A stretch of DNA of 64,000 nucleotides from Seinonella peptonophila (GTDB lineage: Bacteria; Bacillota; Bacilli; Thermoactinomycetales; Thermoactinomycetaceae): contig NZ_FQVL01000004.1 in assembly GCF_900129355.1 (NCBI RefSeq), positions 186,001-250,000 of the forward strand, written 5' to 3'. This document shows, piece by piece, positions 42,710 to 51,089 of this stretch. Position 1 is the stretch's first letter; each line of letters opens with the position of its first letter. The notes beneath the pieces were generated by a model that was not told the DNA's origin, ran no database searches, and was given only the letters and a program-made list of their open reading frames with translations. The translations under genes and the position numbers were made by a program.

Positions 42710-44197
42710 TTGTCATATATTGCTTCATTCGATATTGGAACAACAAATACAAAAGGAGTTCTTTTATCTAGAGATGCAAAATTGCATTTTGAAAAAGATA
42801 TAGCGATGACCACCATGCAAGATGATCAGAAAATTGAACAAGAGCCTACGCAGTGGTTTGACGCTATTGTTCAGATTGTCGCTTATTGGTTGCAACAGGG
42901 CGTGCAGCCAACAGAAATTGCCTTAGTCACATTTAGTGGTCAGATGCAAGATTGCATTCCCATTCGCCAGTCAGGTTTGCCTGTTCGCCCAGCGATCCTC
43001 TATTCAGATAACCGAGCACAGCAGCAAGCGATTTCATTAAAAGAGAAGATTGGAATGGATTCTATTCAGACTTTGACAGGAAATCATCTGAATGAGACTT
43101 TAACCTTTCCTAAGATACTATGGTATAAAGAAGAAGAGCCCGAACTGTTTTCTCAGACAGAATCTATATTAATCAACGCAAAAGATTACGTGATCCGTCA
43201 GCTATCAGGTCAGAATGTGACAGACCCTACCTCGGCATCTACAACAGGTTTATTCAATCTGAAAGCGCAAAAATGGATTGAAGATTGGTTAAGTCTTTTT
43301 GATATCTCAAGTCATATTTTACCAAAGATTTATCAATCGGATGAAATTGTGGGGCAGGTTACAAAGGAGGCAGCTGGTAGAATCGGTTTAGCAGAGGGTA
43401 CACCTATCTTATGTGGTGTAGGAGATGCTGGAGCAGCTACAATCGGAGCGGGTGTAACACAAATAGGCAAGTTATATGCCTATATAGGTACGACGGGATG
43501 GATGGCAATGTTAACTGATCAAGTTCGTCAAATGCCAGTAGGTGTATTCCATCTCGCTTATATAGAACCAAAACGTTATATCGTTGTACCACCGATTATG
43601 AATGCCGGACTTGTACATCAATGGGCAGCCTCTGTTTTTGCAACATCAACAATTGAGCAACAGAGTGCATATGAAGAATTAGAAGCTGCTATGCAGTCTG
43701 CGAATCGAAAGACAAGTCAGTTGCTTTTTCTTCCATACTTAAATGGTGAGCGTTATCCTGTTCAAGATACGAAAGCAGCAGGCATTTACTTGGGAATTCG
43801 CCCTACTACAACTAGAGCGGAGATGAGTTGTGCTGCTTTGGAAGGCGTTGCAATGGCAATGAGACAAGCAATGGAACAGCTAACAGATGGGAAGCCTATT
43901 CAGCAGATTACACTGATAGGAGGAGGGAGTAAGAGTAAGATTTGGAATCAAATTATTGCTGATGTACTAGGAGTTGAAGTGCAAATCCCAGTAGAGCCAC
44001 AATATATCCCTTCGCTTGGCGCGGCAGCGCTTGGATTTGTGAAGTTAGGTTGGACACAAAATGTAACAAACTTTCTTCGATCTTCTTCACAAAATATGAC
44101 TCGATTTTTTCCAACGGAAGAGCTACAAGAACATTTAGAGAAAAAATATGAACGATATAAGAGAATCTATACCGCATATAAAGATTTGTTTGTTTGA
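42710..44197 (+). CDS. FGGY-family carbohydrate kinase
   Basis: A TTG at 42710 follows GAAAGGATGAAAGCGA. The N-terminal domain has 'YIASFDIGTTNTKGVLLSRD' (phosphate 1 loop) and the C-terminal one 'CGVGDAGAATIGAGVTQIGK' and 'LIGGGSKSKIWNQIIADVLG', typical FGGY signatures. Length 495 fits gluconokinase, xylulokinase and similar kinases. Position beside an RbsABC-like importer suggests it phosphorylates the sugar that this importer brings in; which sugar is not clear. A strong terminator follows. Confidence 0.9.
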   Translation: MSYIASFDIGTTNTKGVLLSRDAKLHFEKDIAMTTMQDDQKIEQEPTQWFDAIVQIVAYWLQQGVQPTEIALVTFSGQMQDCIPIRQSGLPVRPAILYSDNRAQQQAISLKEKIGMDSIQTLTGNHLNETLTFPKILWYKEEEPELFSQTESILINAKDYVIRQLSGQNVTDPTSASTTGLFNLKAQKWIEDWLSLFDISSHILPKIYQSDEIVGQVTKEAAGRIGLAEGTPILCGVGDAGAATIGAGVTQIGKLYAYIGTTGWMAMLTDQVRQMPVGVFHLAYIEPKRYIVVPPIMNAGLVHQWAASVFATSTIEQQSAYEELEAAMQSANRKTSQLLFLPYLNGERYPVQDTKAAGIYLGIRPTTTRAEMSCAALEGVAMAMRQAMEQLTDGKPIQQITLIGGGSKSKIWNQIIADVLGVEVQIPVEPQYIPSLGAAALGFVKLGWTQNVTNFLRSSSQNMTRFFPTEELQEHLEKKYERYKRIYTAYKDLFV

Positions 44198-44216
44198 TTT
44201 CATATATATGTATATA

Positions 44217-44249
44217 AAACCGGATGAGGTGAATCACTTCATCCGGTTT
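44217..44249 (+). terminator. Rho-independent terminator
   Basis: AAACCGGATGA (44217-44227) pairs with TCATCCGGTTT (44239-44249), 20 bp after the kinase stop. The rest of the gap to the erm gene (44250-44419) shows no signal. Confidence 0.85.
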
Positions 44250-44419
44250 CTCGATAGTTAGTAGGCTTTTCACTAGTAATAAAAAGTTAAAGGACTCACG
44301 AAGACTCTCTTCACATTGATAGTGCCTCCTTGATCTGTCCTTAGTGTTAACTGTTGTTACATTGTCGTTAGACTTGTTGGCTATGACAAGGAGTATCCAT
44401 GCTTACGGGTGAGCACTTA

Positions 44420-45259
44420 CTAAACCTTTTTGTGACGTTTTAATTTGGGCCAGCGATGCGCATCAACATATTGAATCATGGTCTGAAAGATAATTGCCCA
44501 TTGATATTCATTCAAGGTTCTGATTGCTTGATCACGAGTTGTGTGTATCGAGCGAAGTAAATGTGTAAATTGGCGTGAAGTAAAGATCCCTCTGAATGCG
44601 AGATGAATGGGCAGATTTGGAGAAGCGAGTCCATAGGATGCCAAAGCAAAAAAGATTCTTGCTTGATGGATCGGAATGAGCGATTCTTTTCTCCGTTTAA
44701 CAATGAGAATGGCTGATTCAACACTTGGTGGTGGCGAGAAATGATGGGCATGAATCGTTTCCTTTAATGACAGTTGAAATTGCATGCGCCAACAGAGAAT
44801 TTCAGGGTTGGTTGTATTTTTAGCTGTTATTCGTTTCCCTGCCCCTTTTTCTAATACAAATACTGCCTTGGTTAATGATGGGTGTTGAAGTAACTTTCTT
44901 AGAATAGGTGTAGTAATCCCATATGGGATTGAACTAACAACAGTGAAAGGATAACGAGGCAGCATAAACTGTAAAAAATCCTTGTGTATCAGATTGATAT
45001 TTGGGATATTACATATTTTCTTGCTTAGTTTTTCTATAAATTTATGATCAAGCTCGACAGCGGTCACTTTTGTGACTTGCTTGGCTAACGGCAAAGTAAG
45101 AGCCCCTAAACCAGGGCCGATTTCAATCACATGCTCATTTCTTGTTAAATTTGCTCTTCTGATGATCGTCTGAATCCAAAATTTATTGTGTAACAGGTGT
45201 TGACCTAAAAAGCGTGGTGTATGGGACTTTTTCTGTAATTTTTTTTGTTTTTTCGGCAT
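44420..45259 (-). CDS. erm: 23S rRNA adenine N6-methyltransferase, Erm family
   Basis: ATG at 45259 follows GAAAGAGGTG; upstream in-frame codons lie inside the regulatory hairpin. The 279-residue protein has 'TPRFLGQHLLHNKFWIQTII', the SAM motif I 'VIEIGPGLGALTLPLA', 'AVELDHKF' (motif II) and 'VSSIPYGITTPILRKLL' in place of the family's N-I-P-Y motif. C-terminal lysine-rich residues fit rRNA binding. Erm enzymes dimethylate A2058 of 23S rRNA, giving macrolide-lincosamide-streptogramin B resistance. The alternative, KsgA, is less likely from the IPYGIT motif. A leader peptide and hairpin control translation (see 45267-45404). Confidence 0.85.
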   Translation of the reverse strand: MPKKQKKLQKKSHTPRFLGQHLLHNKFWIQTIIRRANLTRNEHVIEIGPGLGALTLPLAKQVTKVTAVELDHKFIEKLSKKICNIPNINLIHKDFLQFMLPRYPFTVVSSIPYGITTPILRKLLQHPSLTKAVFVLEKGAGKRITAKNTTNPEILCWRMQFQLSLKETIHAHHFSPPPSVESAILIVKRRKESLIPIHQARIFFALASYGLASPNLPIHLAFRGIFTSRQFTHLLRSIHTTRDQAIRTLNEYQWAIIFQTMIQYVDAHRWPKLKRHKKV

Positions 45260-45266
45260 GCAAAAA

Positions 45267-45391
45267 GCACCTCTTTCATTCGTATAATGACGATGAAAAG
45301 GCACAGCAAACAGATCCAGTGAAATAGCTATAGCATCACTGAATGGGGTTGTACTGTACCTTTTTTTATCGTATACGAATGAAAAAGATGC
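45267..45391 (-). promoter_or_regulatory. erm translational attenuator hairpin
   Basis: In the transcript, 20 bases complementary to 45372-45391 pair without mismatch, with two G-U pairs, with 20 bases complementary to 45267-45286. The 3' arm contains the erm ribosome site (GAAAGAGGTG). The 5' arm overlaps the leader peptide codons. A loop of about 85 bases contains a smaller CAGTGA/TCACTG stem. Ribosome stalling in the leader would open the hairpin and expose the site. A -10-like TATGAT lies at 45438-45433. Confidence 0.8.
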
Positions 45392-45404
45392 CTACGTGAA
45401 ACAT
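45366..45404 (-). CDS. erm leader peptide MFHVGIFFIRIR
   Basis: The minus-strand frame (ATG 45404, stop 45366-45368) encodes 12 residues and sits 11 bases after GGAGG. The hydrophobic 'GIFFI' resembles the IFVI stretch of ErmCL, and 'RIR' fits the basic-X-basic motif known in ErmDL-type macrolide stalling peptides. The codons for 'GIFFIRI' form the 5' arm of the attenuator hairpin. The function as a drug-sensing leader is an inference from location and motifs. Confidence 0.75.
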   Translation of the reverse strand: MFHVGIFFIRIR

Positions 45405-45508
45405 AGAATAGCAAGCCTCCACAAACAAGTAGATCATACCTTCTTGTTATTAGATTTAATTAATACTAAATCAGGTTAGCATAAGGAAAAATTCTTGTAA
45501 AGAAGTAA

Positions 45509-45531
45509 ATTTCCCCCTCAATGGGGGAATT
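45509..45531 (-). terminator. Hairpin after the protease gene
   Basis: TTCCCCC and GGGGGAA form a compact G+C-rich stem just after the stop of the 45535 gene, followed on the minus strand by a short T-rich stretch. Confidence 0.5.
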
Positions 45532-45534
45532 GTT

Positions 45535-46437
45535 TCAATGTAATGATTGCATTTGTCGCCATTGATTGTAATTTTGGATCACTTCTTGTGTAATTTTGGG
45601 TCCGCTGTTGTTCTGACTATCTGGGTCACCACCAACGCCATACGCATGAACAGCCACCGCACAGACACCGCATTTTTGATTTAACGAATGATAGACAGGT
45701 GCGCCACTTTGACCACCATAGGTATCATTTTGATAGAATAGGCGGTGATCTGAAATCTTGCGAATTTGATTATCATGTGTCCACATGGTTCCTTTGGGTT
45801 TATCTCCTGGATAGCCTCGTACAGTATCTGCATCTCCCACTTTATATTGTGTATTTAACCCAATCGTACCAGTAGTTGAACCTGGATTGCCATCAAGAAT
45901 AATGGCAGCATAGTCATAATCAGGTGACTCTGATTTTATCCATTGCTCTGTTGTATGAACTTGAATTCCACGATAAGTACCAAAAGGTGCATCAGAACCA
46001 TTGCGACCAGGCGTTACTTTGATATCCGTTGACCAATTTCCACCTTCATAAACACAATGTCCTGCAGTTGCTAGCACATTGCGATCAATTAGAAAGCCTG
46101 TACAGGTATAATTTTTCCCATCCTGTTTAAATTCGATTTGAGCAATCGCTGCACTAGGCCAATCTTTTGTACTGGTTACTTGTGTACGATCATCTCGACC
46201 AATAACGGATTCTTTGTCTGAATGGGTTTTGGCTGCGCCTTTATTTAAGGTTTTACTTAATTTCTTGTTTTCTTCAGGAATATCTCTTAAATCAAGCGTG
46301 CCTTTCATAGAAGGTATATAAGTCATTTCAGTTGAAGGATGAAGAGGTTTTGCGTAGGTCAGAGAAATAGGAAGTAATAAAGAAAAGGCAAAGCCAATGA
46401 TCAATCCAATTGACCATAAACGAGATTTAGATAGCAT
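45535..46437 (-). CDS. Secreted trypsin-like serine protease, V8/glutamyl endopeptidase type
   Basis: ATG 46437 follows AAAGGAG at eight bases. A signal peptide ends near residue 30 ('ISLTYA'), then a pro-region of about 55 residues. The catalytic domain has His in 'LATAGHCVYE', Asp in 'DYDYAAIILDG' and Ser in 'YGGQSGAPVYH'. The residue preceding the substrate pocket fits V8-like proteases, but specificity is not certain. It is secreted and likely processed by removal of the pro-region. No regulator is visible beside it; the Rrf2 gene is divergent. Confidence 0.9.
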   Translation of the reverse strand: MLSKSRLWSIGLIIGFAFSLLLPISLTYAKPLHPSTEMTYIPSMKGTLDLRDIPEENKKLSKTLNKGAAKTHSDKESVIGRDDRTQVTSTKDWPSAAIAQIEFKQDGKNYTCTGFLIDRNVLATAGHCVYEGGNWSTDIKVTPGRNGSDAPFGTYRGIQVHTTEQWIKSESPDYDYAAIILDGNPGSTTGTIGLNTQYKVGDADTVRGYPGDKPKGTMWTHDNQIRKISDHRLFYQNDTYGGQSGAPVYHSLNQKCGVCAVAVHAYGVGGDPDSQNNSGPKITQEVIQNYNQWRQMQSLH

Positions 46438-46582
46438 CAAAGCAACTCCTTTATTTCAAGTTATAGAATAGGACATGAAGTAAAAGGAAATAGGAACATA
46501 TACTAAGTTTGATTGAGATAAGAAGTGGAAGGGCTTGAAACAGTACATTCTATGTAGGGGGTATGTGTATTAGAATCTAAGA

Positions 46583-46633
46583 TTGACATGGTTGCTCAAT
46601 ATGTATATATTAGAGATAGATGTTATCTATAAT
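46583..46633 (+). promoter_or_regulatory. Promoter and operator of the Rrf2 gene
   Basis: TTGACA (46583-46588) and TATATT (46606-46611) are 17 bases apart. A 25-bp dyad (46609-46633, with AGATA and TATCT half-sites) overlaps the -10 and is the reverse complement, apart from its centre, of the site at 47172-47196. Confidence 0.85.
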
Positions 46634-46648
46634 TTGGAGGACTTAGTC

Positions 46649-47158
46649 ATGCATTACAGTGTAGGGGTGGAATATGCACTTCATTGTTTGTTTCATCTTG
46701 TTTCACTACCTGTGAAGAAACCAATCGGTATTAAGGAATTAGCATCGTTCCAAGGTGTTTCAGAATCATATCTCTCTAAAATTTTTACTAAGCTGGTCAA
46801 AGCTGGTCTCATCCAATCCATACCTGGTGTAAAAGGTGGATATGAACTCGCAAGAAGACCCGAACAAATCTCTTTTTGGGATGTTGTCGAGGCGATTGAG
46901 GGAAAGCAGCCAGTCTTTCAATGTCGAAATGTGATCGCGAAAAGCGTGATTCATGCAGGAGAAATGGAAGACACATCTGATCATGGAGAAAGTGCAGCTC
47001 ACTGTCGAATTAATATTACCATGTTGCAAGCTGAAGAACAGATGAAGCAGTTTTTAAAAGAGAAAACATTACAATGGCTGAAAGAAACGTTAGATCAAGA
47101 ACTTGCGCCTGAGATACAAGAAAAGACAAAGAGCTGGTTTTTACAAAGGTTGGGTTAA
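46649..47158 (+). CDS. Rrf2-family transcriptional regulator
   Basis: ATG 46649 follows TTGGAGGACTTAGTC. The winged helix spans about 10-80 ('GIKELASFQGVSESYLSKIF', 'VKAGLIQSIPGVKGGYELAR'). Two Cys in the C-terminal part ('VFQCRNV' and 'AAHCRINI') might bind an iron-sulfur cluster or sense redox, but the typical three-Cys set of IscR is absent. It autoregulates at 46609 and controls the AhpD-like gene at 47214 through the matching site. Confidence 0.88.
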   Translation: MHYSVGVEYALHCLFHLVSLPVKKPIGIKELASFQGVSESYLSKIFTKLVKAGLIQSIPGVKGGYELARRPEQISFWDVVEAIEGKQPVFQCRNVIAKSVIHAGEMEDTSDHGESAAHCRINITMLQAEEQMKQFLKEKTLQWLKETLDQELAPEIQEKTKSWFLQRLG

Positions 47159-47171
47159 TTTTTTTCGTCAA

Positions 47172-47196
47172 ATTATAGATAACACTTATCTCTAAT
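47172..47196 (+). promoter_or_regulatory. Second Rrf2-type operator, inverted
   Basis: The 25-bp site is the reverse complement of 46609-46633 except for its centre. It lies directly before the ribosome site of the 47214 gene, in the gap after the regulator stop. Confidence 0.8.
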
Positions 47197-47213
47197 ATAG
47201 GAGGATCAATCAA

Positions 47214-47654
47214 ATGGAAGCACGTATGAAATTGCACGAAATCAATCCAAAAGCATATCAAGCAATGTTAGGTTTAGAAAGATACTTATCACAAACAAAG
47301 ATCGATCCCATTATAAAGGAATTAATAAAAATCCGTGCCTCGCAATTAAATGGCTGTGCGTTTTGTATCGATATGCATACAAAAGATGCTCGTAAACTGG
47401 GGGAGACAGAACAGCGCATATATGCCTTAAATGCATGGCGGGAGACAAATTTCTTTTCACCTGAAGAGCAAGCCGTCCTTGCATTAACAGAGGCAGTTAC
47501 ACTCGTTGCAGAAACACACGTACCAGATGATGTCTATCAGCAAGCGAAGCAGTTTTACAATGATGAGGAACTATCTGAAATCATCATGGCGATTGTAACG
47601 ATCAATGGTTGGAATCGGATTTGTGTAACCACTCGTCGATTGCCAGGTGAATAA
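47214..47654 (+). CDS. AhpD/CMD-family protein (alkylhydroperoxidase-like)
   Basis: ATG 47214 follows AGGAGGATCAATCAA. The 146-residue protein has the redox motif 'LNGCAFCIDMHTKDARKLGE' (Cys-X-X-Cys with the conserved His), typical for AhpD-like carboxymuconolactone decarboxylase family peroxidases. It is the target of the Rrf2 regulator. Together they form a small redox-responsive unit. The reductant partner is not encoded nearby. Confidence 0.9.
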   Translation: MEARMKLHEINPKAYQAMLGLERYLSQTKIDPIIKELIKIRASQLNGCAFCIDMHTKDARKLGETEQRIYALNAWRETNFFSPEEQAVLALTEAVTLVAETHVPDDVYQQAKQFYNDEELSEIIMAIVTINGWNRICVTTRRLPGE

Positions 47655-47658
47655 ATGG

Positions 47659-47688
47659 AAAGACTCCCTTGCTCAATAGGGAGTCTTT
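47659..47688. terminator. Bidirectional terminator
   Basis: AAAGACTCCC (47659-47668) pairs with GGGAGTCTTT (47679-47688), between the convergent genes ending at 47654 and 47703. Confidence 0.85.
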
Positions 47689-47702
47689 ATTTATTACTTC
47701 TA

Positions 47703-48350
47703 TTAAATGGATACATTTTGTTGCTGGCATAGGTGGATAAAGTTTGTTAGTAATTTCATACCATCATCAGTGGCAAATGATTCTGGATGAAACTGAACGC
47801 CATAAATAGGATATTGACGGTGTTCGAGTGCCATTAATTCTCGTCCATTCACAGCAACTGAAGATTCAGTTTGATCTACTTCTGCTGTGATGATCAAATC
47901 AGTTGGAAAAGGCGACTCTAAATCAACCATTAAAGAATGATAACGCATTACTTTGGGTGTATCATCAATCCCTTTAAAGAGCGTGTCCTTTTTTAGTAGC
48001 TGAAGTCTGCTGAGTTTGCCATGCATTGGCTGTATTGCTTGTTTTATTGATCCGCCAAATGCATGGACGATTCCCTGAAAGCCAAGGCAAACTCCTAATA
48101 TAGGTAAACCACTGGTACCATAGTCTAAAATAACGCGTGAACAGTTGCCAAAGTACTGTGGGTCCATTGGTGATCCAGGCCCAGGACCGATGATGACAGC
48201 ATCATATGCACCGTTTGATAGGTCATTGAGAAAAGCTTCATCATTACGCTTTACGGTTAGTTCGATATTCTCCAACTCTAACAACATATGATATAGATTG
48301 TAAGTGAAGGAGTCGTAGTTATCGATTAATAGCAGTCGAAGTTTATACAT
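47703..48350 (-). CDS. Glutamine amidotransferase subunit of a chorismate-utilising enzyme
   Basis: The 215-residue protein has the class I amidotransferase catalytic Cys in 'ILGVCLGFQGIVHAFGG', and His-Glu in 'YGVQFHPESFAT', with the start 'LLLIDNYDSFTYNLYHML' typical for TrpG/PabA. It overlaps the 48343 gene by 8 bases and is translated with it. It would release ammonia for the synthase subunit, yielding anthranilate or aminodeoxychorismate. Confidence 0.93.
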   Translation of the reverse strand: MYKLRLLLIDNYDSFTYNLYHMLLELENIELTVKRNDEAFLNDLSNGAYDAVIIGPGPGSPMDPQYFGNCSRVILDYGTSGLPILGVCLGFQGIVHAFGGSIKQAIQPMHGKLSRLQLLKKDTLFKGIDDTPKVMRYHSLMVDLESPFPTDLIITAEVDQTESSVAVNGRELMALEHRQYPIYGVQFHPESFATDDGMKLLTNFIHLCQQQNVSI

Positions 48351-49794
48351 TTGATGTCACCTTCTCTGCTAGGGATTGAAGCGTTTGTTCCATTGCTGCT
48401 AATTTCTTACGAACTTCTGCATATTCCTGATCTACTGTTGAATCATAAACAACACCGCTTGAGGTTTGTGTAAAACAATCTTTTCCATTACAGAAAAGGG
48501 ATCGGATCGATAAGCAGAATGCAGCATCACCATTGAGGCTAAATCGACCTACAGCTCCACCATAAGGTCCGCGTGGTTGACTTTCATTGCGGTCGATGAT
48601 TTTAATGGTTTCAATTTTAGGAGCACCTGTCACCACTCCTCCTGGAAGGATGGCTGCCAAAAGATCATATGCACTCTTATTTTTTGCTAGTTGTCCTACG
48701 ATGTCGCTAACAATGTGTTGCACATGACTAAAGCGGATAATATACATTAAGTTAGCGACTTTTACACTTCCAGCTTCACAAACACGTGATATATCATTTC
48801 GATGGAGGTCGACTAGCATATTATGTTCAGCGATTTCTTTTGGATCGGTCAACAGCTTTCTTGCTAATGCTTTGTCTTCTTGATCGTTCTGACCTCGCTG
48901 TACAGTCCCTGCGGCTGGAGTGGTGAGAACACTACGATTAATGCTTGAAACTAACTTTTCGGGGCTTGCTCCCATTAGCTCATATTTACCAAATTGAAGG
49001 TAAAACATATATGGACTTGGATTAATCTGACGCAATTTATGATAGACAGCCATTTTCTCGCCATCAATGTGATAGAAAGTTTTAAAGCCAACTTCACTCT
49101 GAAATGAATTACCTGCTCGTATTTCTGCTAATGTGTTTTGTACAGCTTGTGCATGACCAGCTACTGTTTCGCTATGTCCAAGTTGTTTTAATGCCTGTAG
49201 CTGGGTCGGAATATGATCGTGTGCCATTTCTTGAATTAAATCTTTGATGTAAGCACTTCGATCTTGGTCATATGTGTAGTAATAGAGCAGATCCGTTTCT
49301 GTATCATAGAGCAGCCCATCTAAATAAAGTCCAAAGTGAAAAGTTGGGAAATCAGGATGTTCTTTTAATTGGAGAGAAGGTTCAAAGTAATTGATCGCTT
49401 CATAGCTAAAATAACCAATCAGTCCGCCTTGATGTGTACTAGAGTATGTTTGAAGTGGGAAATTCTTTTGGAGAAACTGATATGGATTGATATGTTGGAA
49501 TAGGATCTCCGTCTGTTGTTTAACACCAAAAGTCTGATAGATTGCGTTTTGCTTTCCAACAATTCGGAGCTGATCTCCAGTTGCAATCAATTCTAATACT
49601 GGATCAAAACCAATCGTATAATATCGATCTTGATGACGAGGGCTAGACAAAGATTCAAATAAATAACAAGTTGAATGCCTCTTTTTAAGAGAGTAAAACA
49701 ATTTGTAATAGTCAATATTTTCTCCGAGCAATATTTCCTTTGGTCTTCGTCGAAACCAACTTAAATCGACCGAACTTTCTTTCAATTTACTCAT
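48343..49794 (-). CDS. Chorismate-utilising synthase subunit I (TrpE/PabB-like)
   Basis: The start ATG 49794 follows AAAGGTGAGG. The 483-residue protein has the motifs 'FYLQFGKYELMGASPEKLV', 'TTPAAGTVQRG', 'EHNMLVDLHRNDISRVCE', 'GGVVTGAPKIETIKIID' and 'GPYGGAVGRF'. The catalytic-site motif reads P-A-A-G-T. Alanine at the third position is usual in anthranilate synthases (PIAGT), whereas PabB enzymes have Lys (PIKGT), so anthranilate synthase is favoured. No other trp or folate genes are nearby, making a special metabolic role possible. Confidence in TrpE over PabB is moderate. Confidence 0.85.
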   Translation of the reverse strand: MSKLKESSVDLSWFRRRPKEILLGENIDYYKLFYSLKKRHSTCYLFESLSSPRHQDRYYTIGFDPVLELIATGDQLRIVGKQNAIYQTFGVKQQTEILFQHINPYQFLQKNFPLQTYSSTHQGGLIGYFSYEAINYFEPSLQLKEHPDFPTFHFGLYLDGLLYDTETDLLYYYTYDQDRSAYIKDLIQEMAHDHIPTQLQALKQLGHSETVAGHAQAVQNTLAEIRAGNSFQSEVGFKTFYHIDGEKMAVYHKLRQINPSPYMFYLQFGKYELMGASPEKLVSSINRSVLTTPAAGTVQRGQNDQEDKALARKLLTDPKEIAEHNMLVDLHRNDISRVCEAGSVKVANLMYIIRFSHVQHIVSDIVGQLAKNKSAYDLLAAILPGGVVTGAPKIETIKIIDRNESQPRGPYGGAVGRFSLNGDAAFCLSIRSLFCNGKDCFTQTSSGVVYDSTVDQEYAEVRKKLAAMEQTLQSLAEKVTSNV

Positions 49795-50066
49795 CTAATC
49801 ACTACCTCACCTTTTCTAAGCTAAACTCATCTAGGAATGTACCTATAGTAACGAAGCATGATAAAACTGTCAAGAGGTGGTAAACAAGCGCTACATTTCA
49901 GGGAAGTCAGATTTCATAAAATATATAAAACCCATTTACATAGTCGGTTTAATATGTTTATATACTAAAGGAACAATGTAATCCCCTTGGGGAAATCCCC
50001 TTGAGTTCCATTCGCAAATGGAAGCAACCAAACACAGTTGGAGCGAAAGAAAAGAAATAACTGCAA

Positions 50067-50801
50067 ATGAAAAGGTTCTTCGCATTCGTAAAAATGCTGT
50101 TCCTCCTGTTCTCGAAGTATAGGTTCCTTCTTTTCGGGAAGAAGAAGTTTCTTCCCTCTGGGAAGACGCTCTTCGTTTTTGCTCACCCAGACGATGAGAT
50201 GCTCGCTGTAGCGGCAATTCTTTGGATCATCGCCAATGGTGACGAAGTGATTGTCTTTACCGCCTCAAAGGGAGAGGGTGGGCTGACCAACGATCTCTGC
50301 CTTCCTCATGAACTGGGCACGGTTCGTGAAGGTGAGCTGATGAAAGCGATGTCGATCCTCGGTGTTTCACGCGTGTACTTGCGCGATTACGGGGACGGAA
50401 ACCTGCCTGATCGGCGACGAGAGATCACCGATGATCTACTTAATGTGATTCGAACGGAAGCGCCAGATCAAGTCGTCACCCTTCCGCCTTCGGGTGTGAC
50501 ATGTCATCCTGACCATATCGAAATCCAAGAAGCTACTCACGATGTGGTCAAGTCACAGTCCAATCGAATTCCGCTCTTCTATCGGGTGATCCCCAAAGAG
50601 AGTGCAGGAATCGTTGACGTGGAGCATGACAGTCTGCCCATCACGCACCTGGTTCCCGCTTTTCCGTTCAAGGAGCAGACCTGGGCGGCGATGAATGCCC
50701 ACCGGACTCAGAAAGAAGCCATGAGTACCATCTTCCCGGCTCTTGCAGAAAATAACAAAAACCTTCTTTGGGATGAGGAGTACTACTCTCTTATTCCATA
50801 A
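50067..50801 (+). CDS. PIG-L family deacetylase, G+C-rich
   Basis: The 244-residue protein has a short hydrophobic N-terminus and the metal motif 'FVFAHPDDEMLAV' plus the later 'VTCHPDHIEIQ', the two zinc-ligand blocks of PIG-L/LmbE de-N-acetylases. The family removes acetyl groups from GlcNAc-linked substrates, mycothiol or bacillithiol precursors, and antibiotics. The start ATG 50067 lacks a clear ribosome site, so a later start is possible. The gene is G+C-richer than its neighbours and ends at a large hairpin, suggesting transfer. A separate PIG-L gene with a likely signal segment lies at 56626. Confidence 0.85.
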   Translation: MKRFFAFVKMLFLLFSKYRFLLFGKKKFLPSGKTLFVFAHPDDEMLAVAAILWIIANGDEVIVFTASKGEGGLTNDLCLPHELGTVREGELMKAMSILGVSRVYLRDYGDGNLPDRRREITDDLLNVIRTEAPDQVVTLPPSGVTCHPDHIEIQEATHDVVKSQSNRIPLFYRVIPKESAGIVDVEHDSLPITHLVPAFPFKEQTWAAMNAHRTQKEAMSTIFPALAENNKNLLWDEEYYSLIP

Positions 50802-50850
50802 AATCAAGCGCCCCTTCTCCTGTTCTCAAGGAGAGGGGGCGCTTGATTTT
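50801..50850 (+). terminator. Long terminator hairpin
   Basis: AAATCAAGCGCCCC and GGGGCGCTTGATTT form the outer stem, with TTCTCCT/AGGAGA inside and a TTTT tail. It overlaps the stop of the PIG-L gene. Confidence 0.85.
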
Positions 50851-51089
50851 ACCGTAGATAAAGGGAATTGTTTTCGATATAATGGGTTTGCATTCATGAA
50901 ACAAAGGTTATAGAGAAGGGTATACATCTTCGCATCCTAAATCGAAGATATTCTTATTTCAATTATACAAACTTTCCATAACCATGACTCTAATAAATAA
51001 AAAGAAGTATGATACTTTGACTAGAAGCTGATTTCTTGTAAGACAATAGTCTTTTTGCTAGATGAATATAAACAAGAGGATGTGATGGT

